DNA of 64,000 nucleotides, taken from Amblyomma americanum. Lineage: Eukaryota > Arthropoda > Arachnida > Ixodida > Ixodidae. The notes below the pieces were generated by a model that made no database searches, was not told the origin of the DNA, and worked only from the letters and a program-made list of their open reading frames with translations. Below, in pieces: positions 1-9,622 of this stretch; the stretch's first letter is position 1; the number at the start of each line of letters is the position of its first letter. Made by a program: the position numbers and the translations under genes. The stretch is from NCBI RefSeq assembly GCF_052857255.1, contig NC_135497.1:185604084-185668083 (forward strand), given 5' to 3'.

Positions 1-2737
1 ATCGCTTGCCTGTCTTGCAGAGAGCCTTTTTAAGGCTCCTTTCGCCGATGCGCTGTATGGAGAAGAATTTTTGTCCAATTTTTTTATTCTCACTCGCGAG
101 TATTCCGGTAACATGGAAGCTTCTAAACGAGAGGAAAATTCATGATTTACAGAACAAATTTTTACTTGTACGACATCAAACGGTCAATGCCAGGCTGGAA
201 AGATAAAAAATAAGGGTTGCAATCTAATCATGTTATTAGTATACACGAATGCAGTGCAAACTGCAACTTTGCAACGCTGACTAGCGAATCGTCAAGCCTA
301 TTGAGCCTCAGTCAGATTCTGGAGTTTTAAGAAAATCGTGCATGTAAATGCAATGACATATTACGCTTAAAGACGCGAGTTATATGGTGTCTGGACTAAC
401 CAGAAAATATTCGTCACTACTTTACAATTGCTTTGAATGGAACGAACTGTCAGCTTCCAATTTTTCACACCGTGCAAAAAACGCGGATATATTCTTGGCC
501 TTTTTTTTTTTATCTTGGTAACCTGTTTACGACGATATGCATGATAAAGGCAAGGTTGCTCTGTCCTTTACTCGTGGCCATAAGATTTGTCAGCGTTCCT
601 GATTTCATCCGTACACGCGTCTTCACCAATTGAATGCACGTGTGCTGGTGCGCATTGTGTTTTTCACGTGCACTTGGCATGGACACCTTAGATAGTAAGG
701 ACAGCATATCAGAGGCACCAGCTAACGAAACGCGAAACTCGGGGAGTGCAGCCTCGGTGTTGTAATTAGAGGTGTACGAATAGTAGTTTTTCACAATCGA
801 ATCGAACAATAATAGTTAAGCTTAGTTTCCGAATCCAGTACGAATACTGTTGCTGAAAGCCGAATCGAACACCAGTCGACTATTTTTACGAACATTCACA
901 AGTTGTGCGAATATTAGTACAAAATCAATAATCCTGCGTAGGGTCAAAGCGGTAACGACGGTGCTACGGTACGGCGCTATAAGGTACGGAGTTAAAGATA
1001 ATTGAGACCTTTAGCCGCACTTCACGGTAAACACGGTAACTACGGCAACTGCCACCGTACGGCAAATGCGGCTAGGCAAGTCCGGAAACGGCAGCAACGA
1101 CAACGCGTTACCGTATTAACTGTACGGCTGTCCGCCTAAGCTAAAACTGTATATTGGTGTCAAAAGATGCAACACTAATCTGCGCTAATATCGTCATGTT
1201 ATACGTATATGAGAATTACCTTTTGCGACTGATGACGATGATGACGTATCAACTATGGACTCCGAGACTACATGAGAGCAGGTTTTGCTGAACCTATTTG
1301 GGCCTTGCCGCGACGCCAATCTTGGAGGACACGTATGTGCATTACGAATGATGCGACTCGAATGGACAAAGTTGCGTCGCAAACCGATCGCGGCAGCAAA
1401 CTGTGCGGTAGAATTTTAGATTCGCTATTCGAAAGTTTCGGATATTCGCCCACCTCTAGTTTTAACTGTCTGTGTTGCCTTATAGGCGCGATTTCACTGA
1501 AACAGTGCTTTAAGATAAAGGCTGTGAGAGTGCTTCAGCTACGCGCATAATCTCCAGCGTCTCCCGAAGCATACGTACAATCGGCCACAAAAGTTTACGG
1601 GGTGCGCGTTCTCGAAAAAAAAAAGGGCTGTAGCGCTGTCCCGCAACGCAGCCACCTGGCAATATCTACCACCTGATGGAGCAGGTTGAACTGGTAAAGG
1701 CACAGCGCAACTCAGACGGGACGAAGAGAATAGACAGACACAGCCCCATCGCACAGGTTTTCAGACATTTCAGGCGATTTCCTCGCGTGGCTGCTTCGAA
1801 ATAAATTATTCTCCCCCACACCCGCGTCCCGTAAATTTTTTGCGGCCGATAGTACGCTGCAAGACGGCGCAGAATTTATTGGAAACCGCACACTTGCTTT
1901 ATCGTTTCATTCGTTGGCGACTGTATCTAGGAAACAGGGCGGGCATAGCGCTTATAATATCTAGTATGTACGCTGCGGTAATCTCTCCATTGTTCTTGCT
2001 ATCATAGTTTTCCTGTTCGAAATTACGTTCCTGAGACCCGATGCCATTAGAGTAGCTGACTACTTGTTGCGCAGTCTGCCGGGCTCAAAAGGCACGAATG
2101 ATTTTCCTTTCTCCTGGTATTCAGTCCGCCGTAGAAATTTGGGGTGGAGGGGGGGGGGGGAAGAGTAGTAGTCTACAACACTTGAAAACTGGACATCGTT
2201 TAATTTAATGGGGCATTGTAGTTATTTCCTTCATTTTTATTTTCATGTCACATGATTGCTGCGCTTGCGTGTAAATGTGTGTAGTGATATTTTCTGAGAT
2301 GTCGGAAAAATGAGAATTGCTGGAATATAGGTACCGACAGTATTCGCATCGTTTTGCATTATGTACTTGAGTGCGCATTAATATCACTGCTTTCCAATTT
2401 TTTGTATAGCCCTTTCCCTTACAATACTACCCAATTCGGTGCTATAGATGTTGAAAACAAACAAGCAAATAAATAAAGCGCTAAAACCCCACTATGGGAC
2501 AGCGCAGAGAAAAATCCTAAATGCCATCAACATCTTTCTAAAATCCACTTTTGAGCATCACAGCTTACTAGAAACTCTTCTTTGTTCGTTTGTTTATTAG
2601 GTGGGCCATCGGTACCCCGGTCAGCAAAGCTACCGTTGGCATGCAGCGTTCCCTGCTAACCCCACAGCTCGGAGAGAGTAACAGGCGCCCACTGGCCTTG
2701 TAGCTTTTGAGTTCAGCTCTTAGAAGCACATACCTTT
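1..2737. other. Unassigned DNA
   Basis: No coding region with recognisable protein motifs was found on either strand. The stretch 948-1130 is rich in degenerate ACGG/GGTAAC words, as in an eroded minisatellite. There is a run of twelve G at 2149-2160. The remaining open frames are under 100 codons and show no motif. Confidence 0.6.
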
Positions 2738-2850
2738 GGGCTAGTTGGTGCATTGCAATCATGTACAAAAAAAAAACAAGGACAAAGAAGGACTGGACAA
2801 AACGAGCGCCTGTTCCTGGCTTGCGCGTCGCTGGCGTAACTGACAGAACT
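2738..2850 (+). repeat. GGGCTAGTTGGT-start repeat fragment
   Basis: The word GGGCTAGTTGGT at 2738-2749 also opens two foldback repeats in this window, near 27414 (as GAGCTAGTTGGT) and 40301. As at 40301, it is followed by a GGACAA-type purine-rich stretch. No matching inverted right arm was found nearby. This is probably a one-armed, truncated member of the same family. Confidence 0.4.
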
Positions 2851-3593
2851 GTAAGCAAAGCGAAGAATACGGCGAAGGATGAAATTAGGGCGATAACGAA
2901 GGGAGGGTGAGACTGAAAAGGCTGAGGAGGGGGTAGCAGTGGAAGAGAGAAAGCGGGAAGAGTGAGGTGGATAGAGGAGGGGGAGGGCGCGGCAGTGGCA
3001 GCCGAGAGGGGTCGCGCTCAGTTTGCGCTGAATGTTGCGCAATGGCTTCTTAGACGCGTTTGCAGATAGCCGCCATGCTTGGAACCAAGACTTATTGAAG
3101 TACACACCTGCAGAGATCGCGTTGCTCCAGCGCGCACGTCCTAGCCCATGCCTTTTGTCGCTGGGATAGAAACACTACCAGCGGTGGGGGGTAATAAGTA
3201 CCTGTTGGGAAAATGGTCTCCTCTAATATTTCATATAAAAAATGACATTTTTATTGTTTTTTCATGTTATCATCACCAATTATCTATGTTAGGTGCGATG
3301 ATGCCGACGAAATCAAAGGGTGCAGAAAGGGAGGCTATTTTTTTTTGCTGTCCAAAAGCGGGAACAATTGTCATTATGGCTGTTTTCATTGCTGATATTG
3401 AGGGAGCAGAGAAACACAAAGTAAATATTCTTAAATAGCATGCATGAAATACCATACGATGATGATGATGGCATAGCAGATGAACAGGGCAACCGAGCGC
3501 CCTTAACGGCCAAAAAGCGAACGGAAGTTGACGCACGCTGCTCCATAGAACCCTGCCGTATGTCCAGGTCTGTAGTTCACTAGGTCTTGCTTA

Positions 3594-4155
3594 ATAAACC
3601 CCACCAGATTAAGTGGACACCTGGTCACGAGGGACTAGAGGGAAATGAAAGGGCGCACACTTTAGCTCGAGCAGCAAGCAAGCGAGCGGGGCCATCCACC
3701 GCATTCCAATTCATCCCTATTCCCTCCACGTACAACTAACGCTTAGAGTTCCAGCGTCTCCAGCACCAAAAATACCCTCATCCCCGCAAAAAATTAGACA
3801 CCCCGGACGCTATCCGCTGGCGTCAGATCCAAACGAACACTTTCCCTCATCTCCACAAACTTCACCTCATGCACCCAACACTATACCCAGACACATGTCC
3901 ATGGCGTCAGGCACGCCCAACACTCTCCCACATTTCGTGGGGATACGGGGCGAAACCGAACCACTTACAGACGCAGTACACGTCATTTGAGCGGTGGGAG
4001 GCGATGCTGACCAGCGATAGCATCGAGGACCAAAGAGCCCTCATAAAACAAGTCCGTCTTACATCTCAAGCCAGTGGAGCCTTGGAATGAGGACCCCACC
4101 CACAAGCCTCAACAAACATTCCTCTGATTTTATTAAAGTTCACCTACCTACCTAC
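3594..4155 (+). mobile_element. 5'-truncated LINE, RNase H and C-terminal tail
   Basis: This is the 3' end of a non-LTR retrotransposon. In the plus frame starting near 3602 it reads IKWTPGHEGLEGNERAHTLA, the C-terminal signature of the LINE RNase H domain. A frame with the Cys-poor remnant CPWRQARPTLSHISWGY follows, and the ORF ends with a typical LINE terminal segment at the TGA at 4088. One internal TAA lies near 3737. The element ends in TTATTAAAGTTCA plus a short CCTA repeat tail instead of poly(A). The 8-bp word CTTGCTTA occurs on both sides (3586-3593 and 4156-4163), consistent with a target duplication. Degenerate zinc-binding cysteines and the stop codon show that it is dead. Confidence 0.7.
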
Positions 4156-4163
4156 CTTGCTTA

Positions 4164-5040
4164 GAACGTGCACAGAGACCACCTATGCTTAAGTGCCTGC
4201 GGTGGATGCCGCAGAAAACAGATGCCCCCGCAACACCTCCATTTCAGGCCGCACATTATAGCGTTTGTGAAAAACGAAGCACTGCCTTGCCTAAGTGATG
4301 CGATTACTTGCGCAAAGGTTGTGGACTCCTTAATTGTGGCACAGATAGGCGACCGATTACGTTAGATTTAGCGTAAAATTTACCACTAAACTGCTAGTCG
4401 CAACTTGAGTAAGCAATGAAGTGGCAGTCGAATCGTTAACCAGCACACACATGGACGTCTATGGGGGCCGTTTGTGGAGTCCACGCCGTTTATGACAGAA
4501 ACGGGCACGTGTTACTCTGAATGTGCGGGCCACAATCCTCGCGGCCCCCTTCAAACGAAGACACGACCTTTGTGGCTTCAGCGTTCCTCCTGTGGTCGCT
4601 TCGTTTGGTTTCGGTATGACTCTTTCTTCTGCTACCACCTGCGACGATTACTCCTCGAAGCAATGAGACAACAACGTTGCAACGCGTTCTCGTAGGGAGC
4701 AGCAAACGCGGGAGAGGATGCTGCAACCGGACAAGGGTTGCACCGCACCGCTCTACATGACTGAGGAGCGTTCGATCAGCGGTTCAGTGCGGTAGTTTAG
4801 AGGCCTTTTGCGACAAAGCGGCACTGCTTCTCATTGTAATATTAAGAGGAGCTTAAGCATCGCCCATGTTTTCTGCCTCACTATGTCGCAAAATCAAGCT
4901 GCGTTCAAATTTTGCATTAGGGAGTACCGTAATCGTCGGCCAAATTTCATCTTCTTTTGTATCACCACGGTTGAGTTATCATCGACTCTGGGGCCAGCCG
5001 CCCTTTTCTGACCACTAGAAAAGTTGCTGACGCGGAGCGC
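4164..5040. other. Unassigned DNA
   Basis: No supported gene or repeat. Short open frames on both strands lack motifs. Confidence 0.5.
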
Positions 5041-5381
5041 AATCCTATTTGCAGAGAGAAAGAGGAGAGGGGGAGGTTGCTATGGGAAATGCCCAGCGTG
5101 CGCAGCCAGCCGAGGTTGCGCAAGGTCCGCTTCTTCCTGCCGGGACCAAAATCAGGCTGTTGCTCAGTGGGCCCGGGGGCTGTAAAGAAAAGCCGTGCGC
5201 CGTAAAGCTCGCGCGGATAAATTTTTCAGCGGGGCCAAAGGGCAGAAGCCGGGGGTGCGCCCACTTGCGGGCCTGCTACTGCTGGCGCGCAGGCGGTAGG
5301 GCCATCGTATGGTCATCCAATGGAGCCATGTCTTCTTTTTCGATCGGAAGGTTCGCCAACGCGCCGAGCGACCGTATAATG

Positions 5382-5414
5382 TATAAAAAGGGGATCCGCT
5401 CGCGTCCGGTCACT
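5382..5414 (+). promoter_or_regulatory. Candidate core promoter: TATA box plus initiator
   Basis: TATAAAAAG lies at 5382-5390. An initiator-like GGTCACT follows, with its A at 5412, placing the presumed start 30-31 nt downstream of the first T of the TATA box, which is the arthropod norm. The surrounding kilobase is GC- and CpG-rich, unlike the AT-rich flanks. No transcript evidence is available here. Confidence 0.4.
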
Positions 5415-5595
5415 GGCCGCCGGGCGATTACGCGGAGCCCGCCTTCCTTCTTGCTGCTCGGCTGTCCATCGCCTGCTGATATGCCAGCAGCCCTCTCCCA
5501 GTATCCTGGCTGCGCGCACGCGGCGCCGTCAGGAGAAACAAAGAAATCGCGCTCAAATGCAATATACATATATCTATTCCGAGCGGGTGGCTTCG
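5412..5595 (+). other. Candidate first exon with splice donor
   Basis: Downstream of the TATA/initiator pair there is an ATG at 5480-5482, in the frame reading MPAALSQYPGCAHAAPSGET. The frame runs to a consensus donor, G|GTGAGT, after 5595. The frame is also open far upstream and downstream (5049-5957, about 300 codons). That length probably reflects high GC content and is not by itself evidence of coding. No domain or signal peptide is recognisable. The region could instead be a CpG-rich non-coding block. Confidence 0.25.
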
Positions 5596-6498
5596 GTGAG
5601 TGTGCGCGTGGCATCAATATGAAGGTGTCGTATGCGCGCATAAATTCGTGGCACAGACGCAGCCAAATCCCCCAAGTGCCCCCGACGGCACGGAACAGCT
5701 CAGCAGGAGGAGGGGAGAACGTGCTGCAAATACTCTCGACTGCTTACCTCCCCGCTCCTAAAGTCAGCGCGCCCTTCATCTTCTTCTTTCGCGATCACGA
5801 GAATGCTCGGGTGAATTGCGAGGTGGCTAGGGGGGCAGACTTGAGCAGCGATAACAGGGTTACTTCGGCCTGCTCCAAAATTGAGACAGTAGAGGCGTCG
5901 CTGGACACGAGCGAAGTTTGCGTCCTCTCCCCGTGGCGCTCTATATGTCGTTGTTAGGATGGTGTCTTCGTGGTAGTCTTATAAGACGGGCGCTGTAAGC
6001 CTTGCAAGACTACTACTGGCAGTGGCGTAGTTCACACTGCGCAGGCCTCGTAGTGACAAAAAAGGTTAACGCATTTTTTAATACTCCAGCCGACCAGAGG
6101 CCTCTAACACCTTAAAGGGACACTGAGGAGAACCCTATCAAAATTTTTTTGTTAGCAATATTTGATAGTTCGGCATTTCATGGCTTTGTTGACGCTTGTC
6201 CGGGAGCGAAAGATGCATTTATTTCAAAGAAATTTGGATTCGAAGTTGAAAAATTTTTTCCCGCCGCTCCGATTCAAACTCGAGAACTCTTATGACGACA
6301 CGGAGAACTCTTATGACGACACAGAACGGAGTGACGTGAAACGTGACGTAAACGGAGACTCCGTGATTTCTGGCGGCTAGTGGTGCGGTCTAGCAGCTGC
6401 CGAAATGAAAGCTACCGCCGCCGCACGTTGAAGGCATCTATCGGGGGTCGCCGCCGTCGCTTCGTTTACGTTTGCACCGGCGTCTTGCCAGCGTTACG

Positions 6499-6609
6499 AT
6501 GGATCCGGTTCCCGAACCCGACGACGTAGTTCTCGCAAAAAACTCTGGCCTGCATTTCAGCGACCTCAGCCCCACACAGCGTGCGATGCTTTTGAGGGAG
6601 CACGGTTAG
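6499..6609 (+). CDS. Short 36-codon ORF inside the DNA transposon
   Basis: ATG at 6499 opens a frame starting MDPVPEPDDVVLAKNSGLHF and ending TQRAMLLREHG at the TAG at 6607-6609. The acidic start followed by an amphipathic stretch looks more protein-like than the neighbouring frames. It may be the N-terminal stub of a transposase or an accessory ORF. No domain can be assigned. A weak GT donor (GGTTAGG) overlaps the stop, so a spliced continuation is possible but unproven. Confidence 0.25.
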   Translation: MDPVPEPDDVVLAKNSGLHFSDLSPTQRAMLLREHG

Positions 6610-7302
6610 GTTAGGCGCCGGCGGGTGGTTTCCCCTTCCTCAGAGAGCAGCCGTTGCAAACTAAATATCATAACCCCAGTGCGGGGAGTCGCGAGGGGTG
6701 CGTTGCGCCCATCGGAGGTTGCCCGGAGCTTTGGGGCCAACGGATTGTGATTCCTTGAACGGAGCGGTTGCACGGCGCAGCAGGCAGCGTCAAGGTCTTC
6801 CACGGTTGCAAGGGCCAAGTTATTTATTTATTTTCTGCCACAAAAAACAAATGGGTGCTCGAGGGCGGTCGCGTTTAAAGTCGGCGGCTTGAAACCAAAG
6901 CCGGCGCACGACGCTTCAACGGCTTCCGCGAGATCCAACGGGTCCACTGGATCTGGCTCTCTCGCCAACTTGTATGTACCTTCAGATATGTACTGTGAAT
7001 GGATTAAAATAGCCGAGCTCGAAAAGAACAGCTCCGCCGAACTGCCGCAGCTATTGAATATAACGCGCACCTCGCCGCGGAGCCAAATCAGTCTGGCCGG
7101 GCCGGCGGCGGCTGGCGCACTCGGCGCGAAATAGATACATGCTCCAATCTCCCCGCCAATGCGGTCAGAGTGCGCCGAAGCCGTAGTAGGGTCAAGCGTA
7201 GTTGGGTCTCGCTTTGACCGACGTGACTTCGCCGTGCAGCGCGCGCGCCTCGCCGCAGCATAAACGCGCCTTAACAGAGCATGCGCTTAACCGCTAACCA
7301 AC

Positions 7303-7306
7303 GTAT
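7303..7306. repeat. Target-site duplication GTAT (left)
   Basis: GTAT directly precedes the 5' LTR and is repeated directly after the 3' LTR at 15144-15147. This 4-bp duplication is the size made by gypsy-class integrases. Confidence 0.75.
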
Positions 7307-8492
7307 TGTGACATTCCGTGTGTGCTACGAGGATCCACGTTCGACGGCGCGGCGTAGACGGAGACCCGTGACAGCGGCATCATCAATTACCCAGCCATGC
7401 TCTTTGAGTGACGACCAGAACAACCGGACCCGCCGCCGCCCCGGGGAAACAGGCTTTATCCTCCCCAATTTCCGGGCACATTCCAGAACAAGGGAGCTGT
7501 CAGCGGGCCAGAGCGCGCCGTACCACAGCCGACGCTATGCGCTACCGCGAAGACAACATTCTTTCCCTCCCCCCCCCCCTTTATCGTGGGCTATCGCCGG
7601 GAAGGCACCCACAGCTTCCCAGAAGGGCCGTGACGGACACCTGTCATGGCGGACAGGCAGTACTCGCCAAGAATGTGGAAAGACAGGCGCTAGTGAATTA
7701 GCTCCGAAGAGAGAGCCTGTGTATACTCTCACTTGAGAGAGAGTGGTGGCGTTTTTGTTGTTTATTTAGTTTGTATTGTTAACAGACTCTGGGTTCGAGG
7801 CTAAGCCCAACCCAAGGGGTGGTCCCCATCTCGCATGTTATTTTGGATTGGAGAATTGATGCTTTGGGCGGGCCACTGGAAATGACCGCCCTTAGTCCTT
7901 TGTTAATCAAGTGCTTAAAAGCACATGTAAACGGATGCAGTCCAGTCTGAGCTGGGGCTCCATGCTTAGCATGTAATGTGATGCTACTTAGGCACTAACC
8001 TGCCCGGTCGATGAGTAAAGTAGTGCAAAGTTTGTTCTTTTGTAAATTCAGTTCTGCTTTTTCCAGTTTAACTCTCTGTATATGTATGTTGTAAAATTAT
8101 GCTCTGCTGTCATCATCTACAAGCTCGCCTCCTGTTCATCTTCCAAGCCGAACGACACTAGAGGAAGGGTTTGGGAACCATCCTCGAAGAAACGGACGAC
8201 TATTGAAATTCTACTGCATACACGCTCAGGACGACATCATTCGCCAAGAGGGCCTTCAGCGCCGAAGCCCCGACGGCGTGCAGCTTCTGCCAGCAACCGC
8301 TCGAGCCCAACTCCGGAGCCACTCCATCGCCCCCATGAAGTCGTCGGCACGTAAGCTCGGACGCCCCAGCCTCTGATGTATAATCTTCACCATGTGTAAT
8401 TATTGAATATACCTGTTTGTTTAAACTGAGCCATACGGTGTCTCTTTGCCTCTCCGTCCCGTGTGGACCTGCGCATTATGGGGGTCATCACA
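7307..8492 (+). repeat. 5' LTR of gypsy-class retrotransposon
   Basis: This LTR is 1186 bp, beginning TGTGACATTCCGTG and ending GGGTCATCACA (TG...CA termini). It matches the copy at 13961-15143 almost base for base. By eye I find four substitutions plus a 3-nt difference in a poly-C run near 7567. The near-identity points to a recent insertion. Open frames inside it are incidental and occur in both LTRs. Confidence 0.93.
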
Positions 8493-8493
8493 C

Positions 8494-8511
8494 TGGTGTC
8501 AGAAGTGGGGT
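8494..8511 (+). other. Primer-binding site
   Basis: TGGTGTCAGAAGTGGGG begins one base after the 5' LTR. It is complementary to a tRNA 3' end reading ...TTCTGACACCA. The TCTGACACCA terminus is typical of arthropod tRNA-Leu, so Leu is the inferred primer. The starting TGG pairs with the universal CCA. Confidence 0.75.
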
Positions 8512-8647
8512 CTCAAAAGCAAATGTCCTCTGAATGCGGTGACATTCATGACTTCAAAATTGTAATCAAAAGGGAATCACGGGACTGATTGTGGGACTTT
8601 TACCCCCATTTGAGAGGCTTGAGGCACTGGAGGGCTTGAAAAAAAAA

Positions 8648-9589
8648 ATGACTGTATCTGAGGGAGCTCCCACTCCACAGCCGTCGCTCGGAGCAAGCAT
8701 GCTGGCATTAGGAAGCGTCATTCCGACGTTTACGGGAGATAAGACAGGGGTTCCAATCTGCGATTTCTTTTCCATGCTAGAAGAGATTGGGAAAATGGGG
8801 GGATGGTCCGATGCTCAAATGCTGGGAATGGCGAGGTGTAAGATGGCAGGAGCTGCTCATGATTTTGCCTGGCGAGACGAAAAAGTAAAATCCACAAAAT
8901 CATTTGCGGAATTTAAGAAGCTCGCGTTTGAGCATTTCGACACTGAACCACGTCACGTGCGGGTACAGAGGTTCCGTGACGCCGGACAGATGGTAGGGGA
9001 GGACGTGCGAACATTTGCGTCGCGGCTTCAGCGCCTAGCACGCGATACGTTAAGCAGGGAGGAGGAAGGAGACCAGCTAAGGAAGAAATACGCGGAGGAT
9101 ATACTTAAAGAGGAAATGACCGCTTTGTTCGTGGCTGGTCTGCAAGACCCCGTGCGCCGGTTCGTGCTCTCGCGCAAGCCGAGCAATTTCGACCAAGCCG
9201 TGGAGGCCGCATTGGATGAGGAACAAAATGAGGCGTTAACGACAGCCGCAGCGAGAGTACGCGTCATAGAGAGAGCGGTGCTCAACCCTGAGGTTGCTCT
9301 CTTGACAGAGCGGTTAGATCGCTTGGAACAGCTGCTAACTCAGCAGGTAGAACGCCAGGTTGAAGCGCGCGCTCAACAGCGCCCATTCGCTGGAAACTGG
9401 AGACCGCCACAAAGCTACAGGCGCGGTATGCGAGATTTTGAAGAAATCGTATGCTTCGCTTGCCAGGGTCGCGGACACATCGCCAGGTTCTGCCAAAACG
9501 TGCGCCGTGGGGAGCCACAAAGAGAAGCAGGCGAGACACGCCCTAAGCAAGCCGACAGTGGGACTCCAGATACCGAGACAAAAAACTAG
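8648..9589 (+). CDS. gag: Gag polyprotein of gypsy-class element
   Basis: This encodes the structural protein that assembles the cytoplasmic particle and packages element RNA. The frame is open from 8591 with a GTG, but the first ATG, after an A-rich tract, is at 8648, giving 313 residues. The N-terminal two thirds has the helical capsid-like pattern of gypsy Gag (WSDAQMLGMARCKMAGAAHD region). A single CCHC zinc knuckle, C-x2-C-x4-H-x4-C (CFACQGRGHIARFC), sits near residues 269-282 and binds RNA. The TAG at 9587-9589 follows directly after a slippery heptamer, so termination competes with a -1 shift into pol. Confidence 0.92.
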   Translation: MTVSEGAPTPQPSLGASMLALGSVIPTFTGDKTGVPICDFFSMLEEIGKMGGWSDAQMLGMARCKMAGAAHDFAWRDEKVKSTKSFAEFKKLAFEHFDTEPRHVRVQRFRDAGQMVGEDVRTFASRLQRLARDTLSREEEGDQLRKKYAEDILKEEMTALFVAGLQDPVRRFVLSRKPSNFDQAVEAALDEEQNEALTTAAARVRVIERAVLNPEVALLTERLDRLEQLLTQQVERQVEARAQQRPFAGNWRPPQSYRRGMRDFEEIVCFACQGRGHIARFCQNVRRGEPQREAGETRPKQADSGTPDTETKN

Positions 9590-9622
9590 TTAGTCCTCCC
9601 CAGCCTGAGGAGCGTGGGGAGG
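9580..9622 (+). promoter_or_regulatory. -1 ribosomal frameshift signal at the gag-pol junction
   Basis: The heptamer A AAA AAC (9580-9586), read in the gag frame as ACA AAA AAC, matches X XXY YYZ and is followed at once by the gag stop TAG. After an 8-nt spacer come CCTCCCC (9595-9601) and GGGGAGG (9616-9622), a perfect 7-bp GC-rich stem with a 14-nt loop. The pol frame is open upstream only to 9547, has no ATG at its start, and lies exactly -1 to gag. This fits a frameshifted Gag-Pol product. Confidence 0.8.

Larger units (their letters stand above)
6112..7306 (+). mobile_element. Left half of an interrupted DNA transposon
   Basis: The block starts with TTAAAGGGACACTGAGGAG (6112-6130). Its exact reverse complement closes a second block at 16122-16142, giving 21-bp perfect terminal inverted repeats. 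Flanking TTA/TA would fit a PIF/Harbinger-like or Tc1-like TTA/TA target duplication. A 21-bp tandem duplication (GAGAACTCTTATGACGACAC units) lies at 6281-6322. A gypsy-class element interrupts the block after 7306, and the right half resumes at 15148. Tick genomes carry many copies of a repeat beginning TTAAAGGGACACT. I infer that this is one of them, but cannot exclude two independent copies. Confidence 0.5.

Noticed and set aside
5049..5957. 302-codon plus-strand frame as a complete gene
   Set aside because: Composition-driven in a GC-rich block, with no domain and other strands equally open. Only the promoter/first-exon idea was kept, at low confidence.
7281..8354. Open frames inside the 5' LTR (and matching ones at 13962-15005)
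   Set aside because: They recur identically in both LTRs because the LTR is duplicated. No protein motif.
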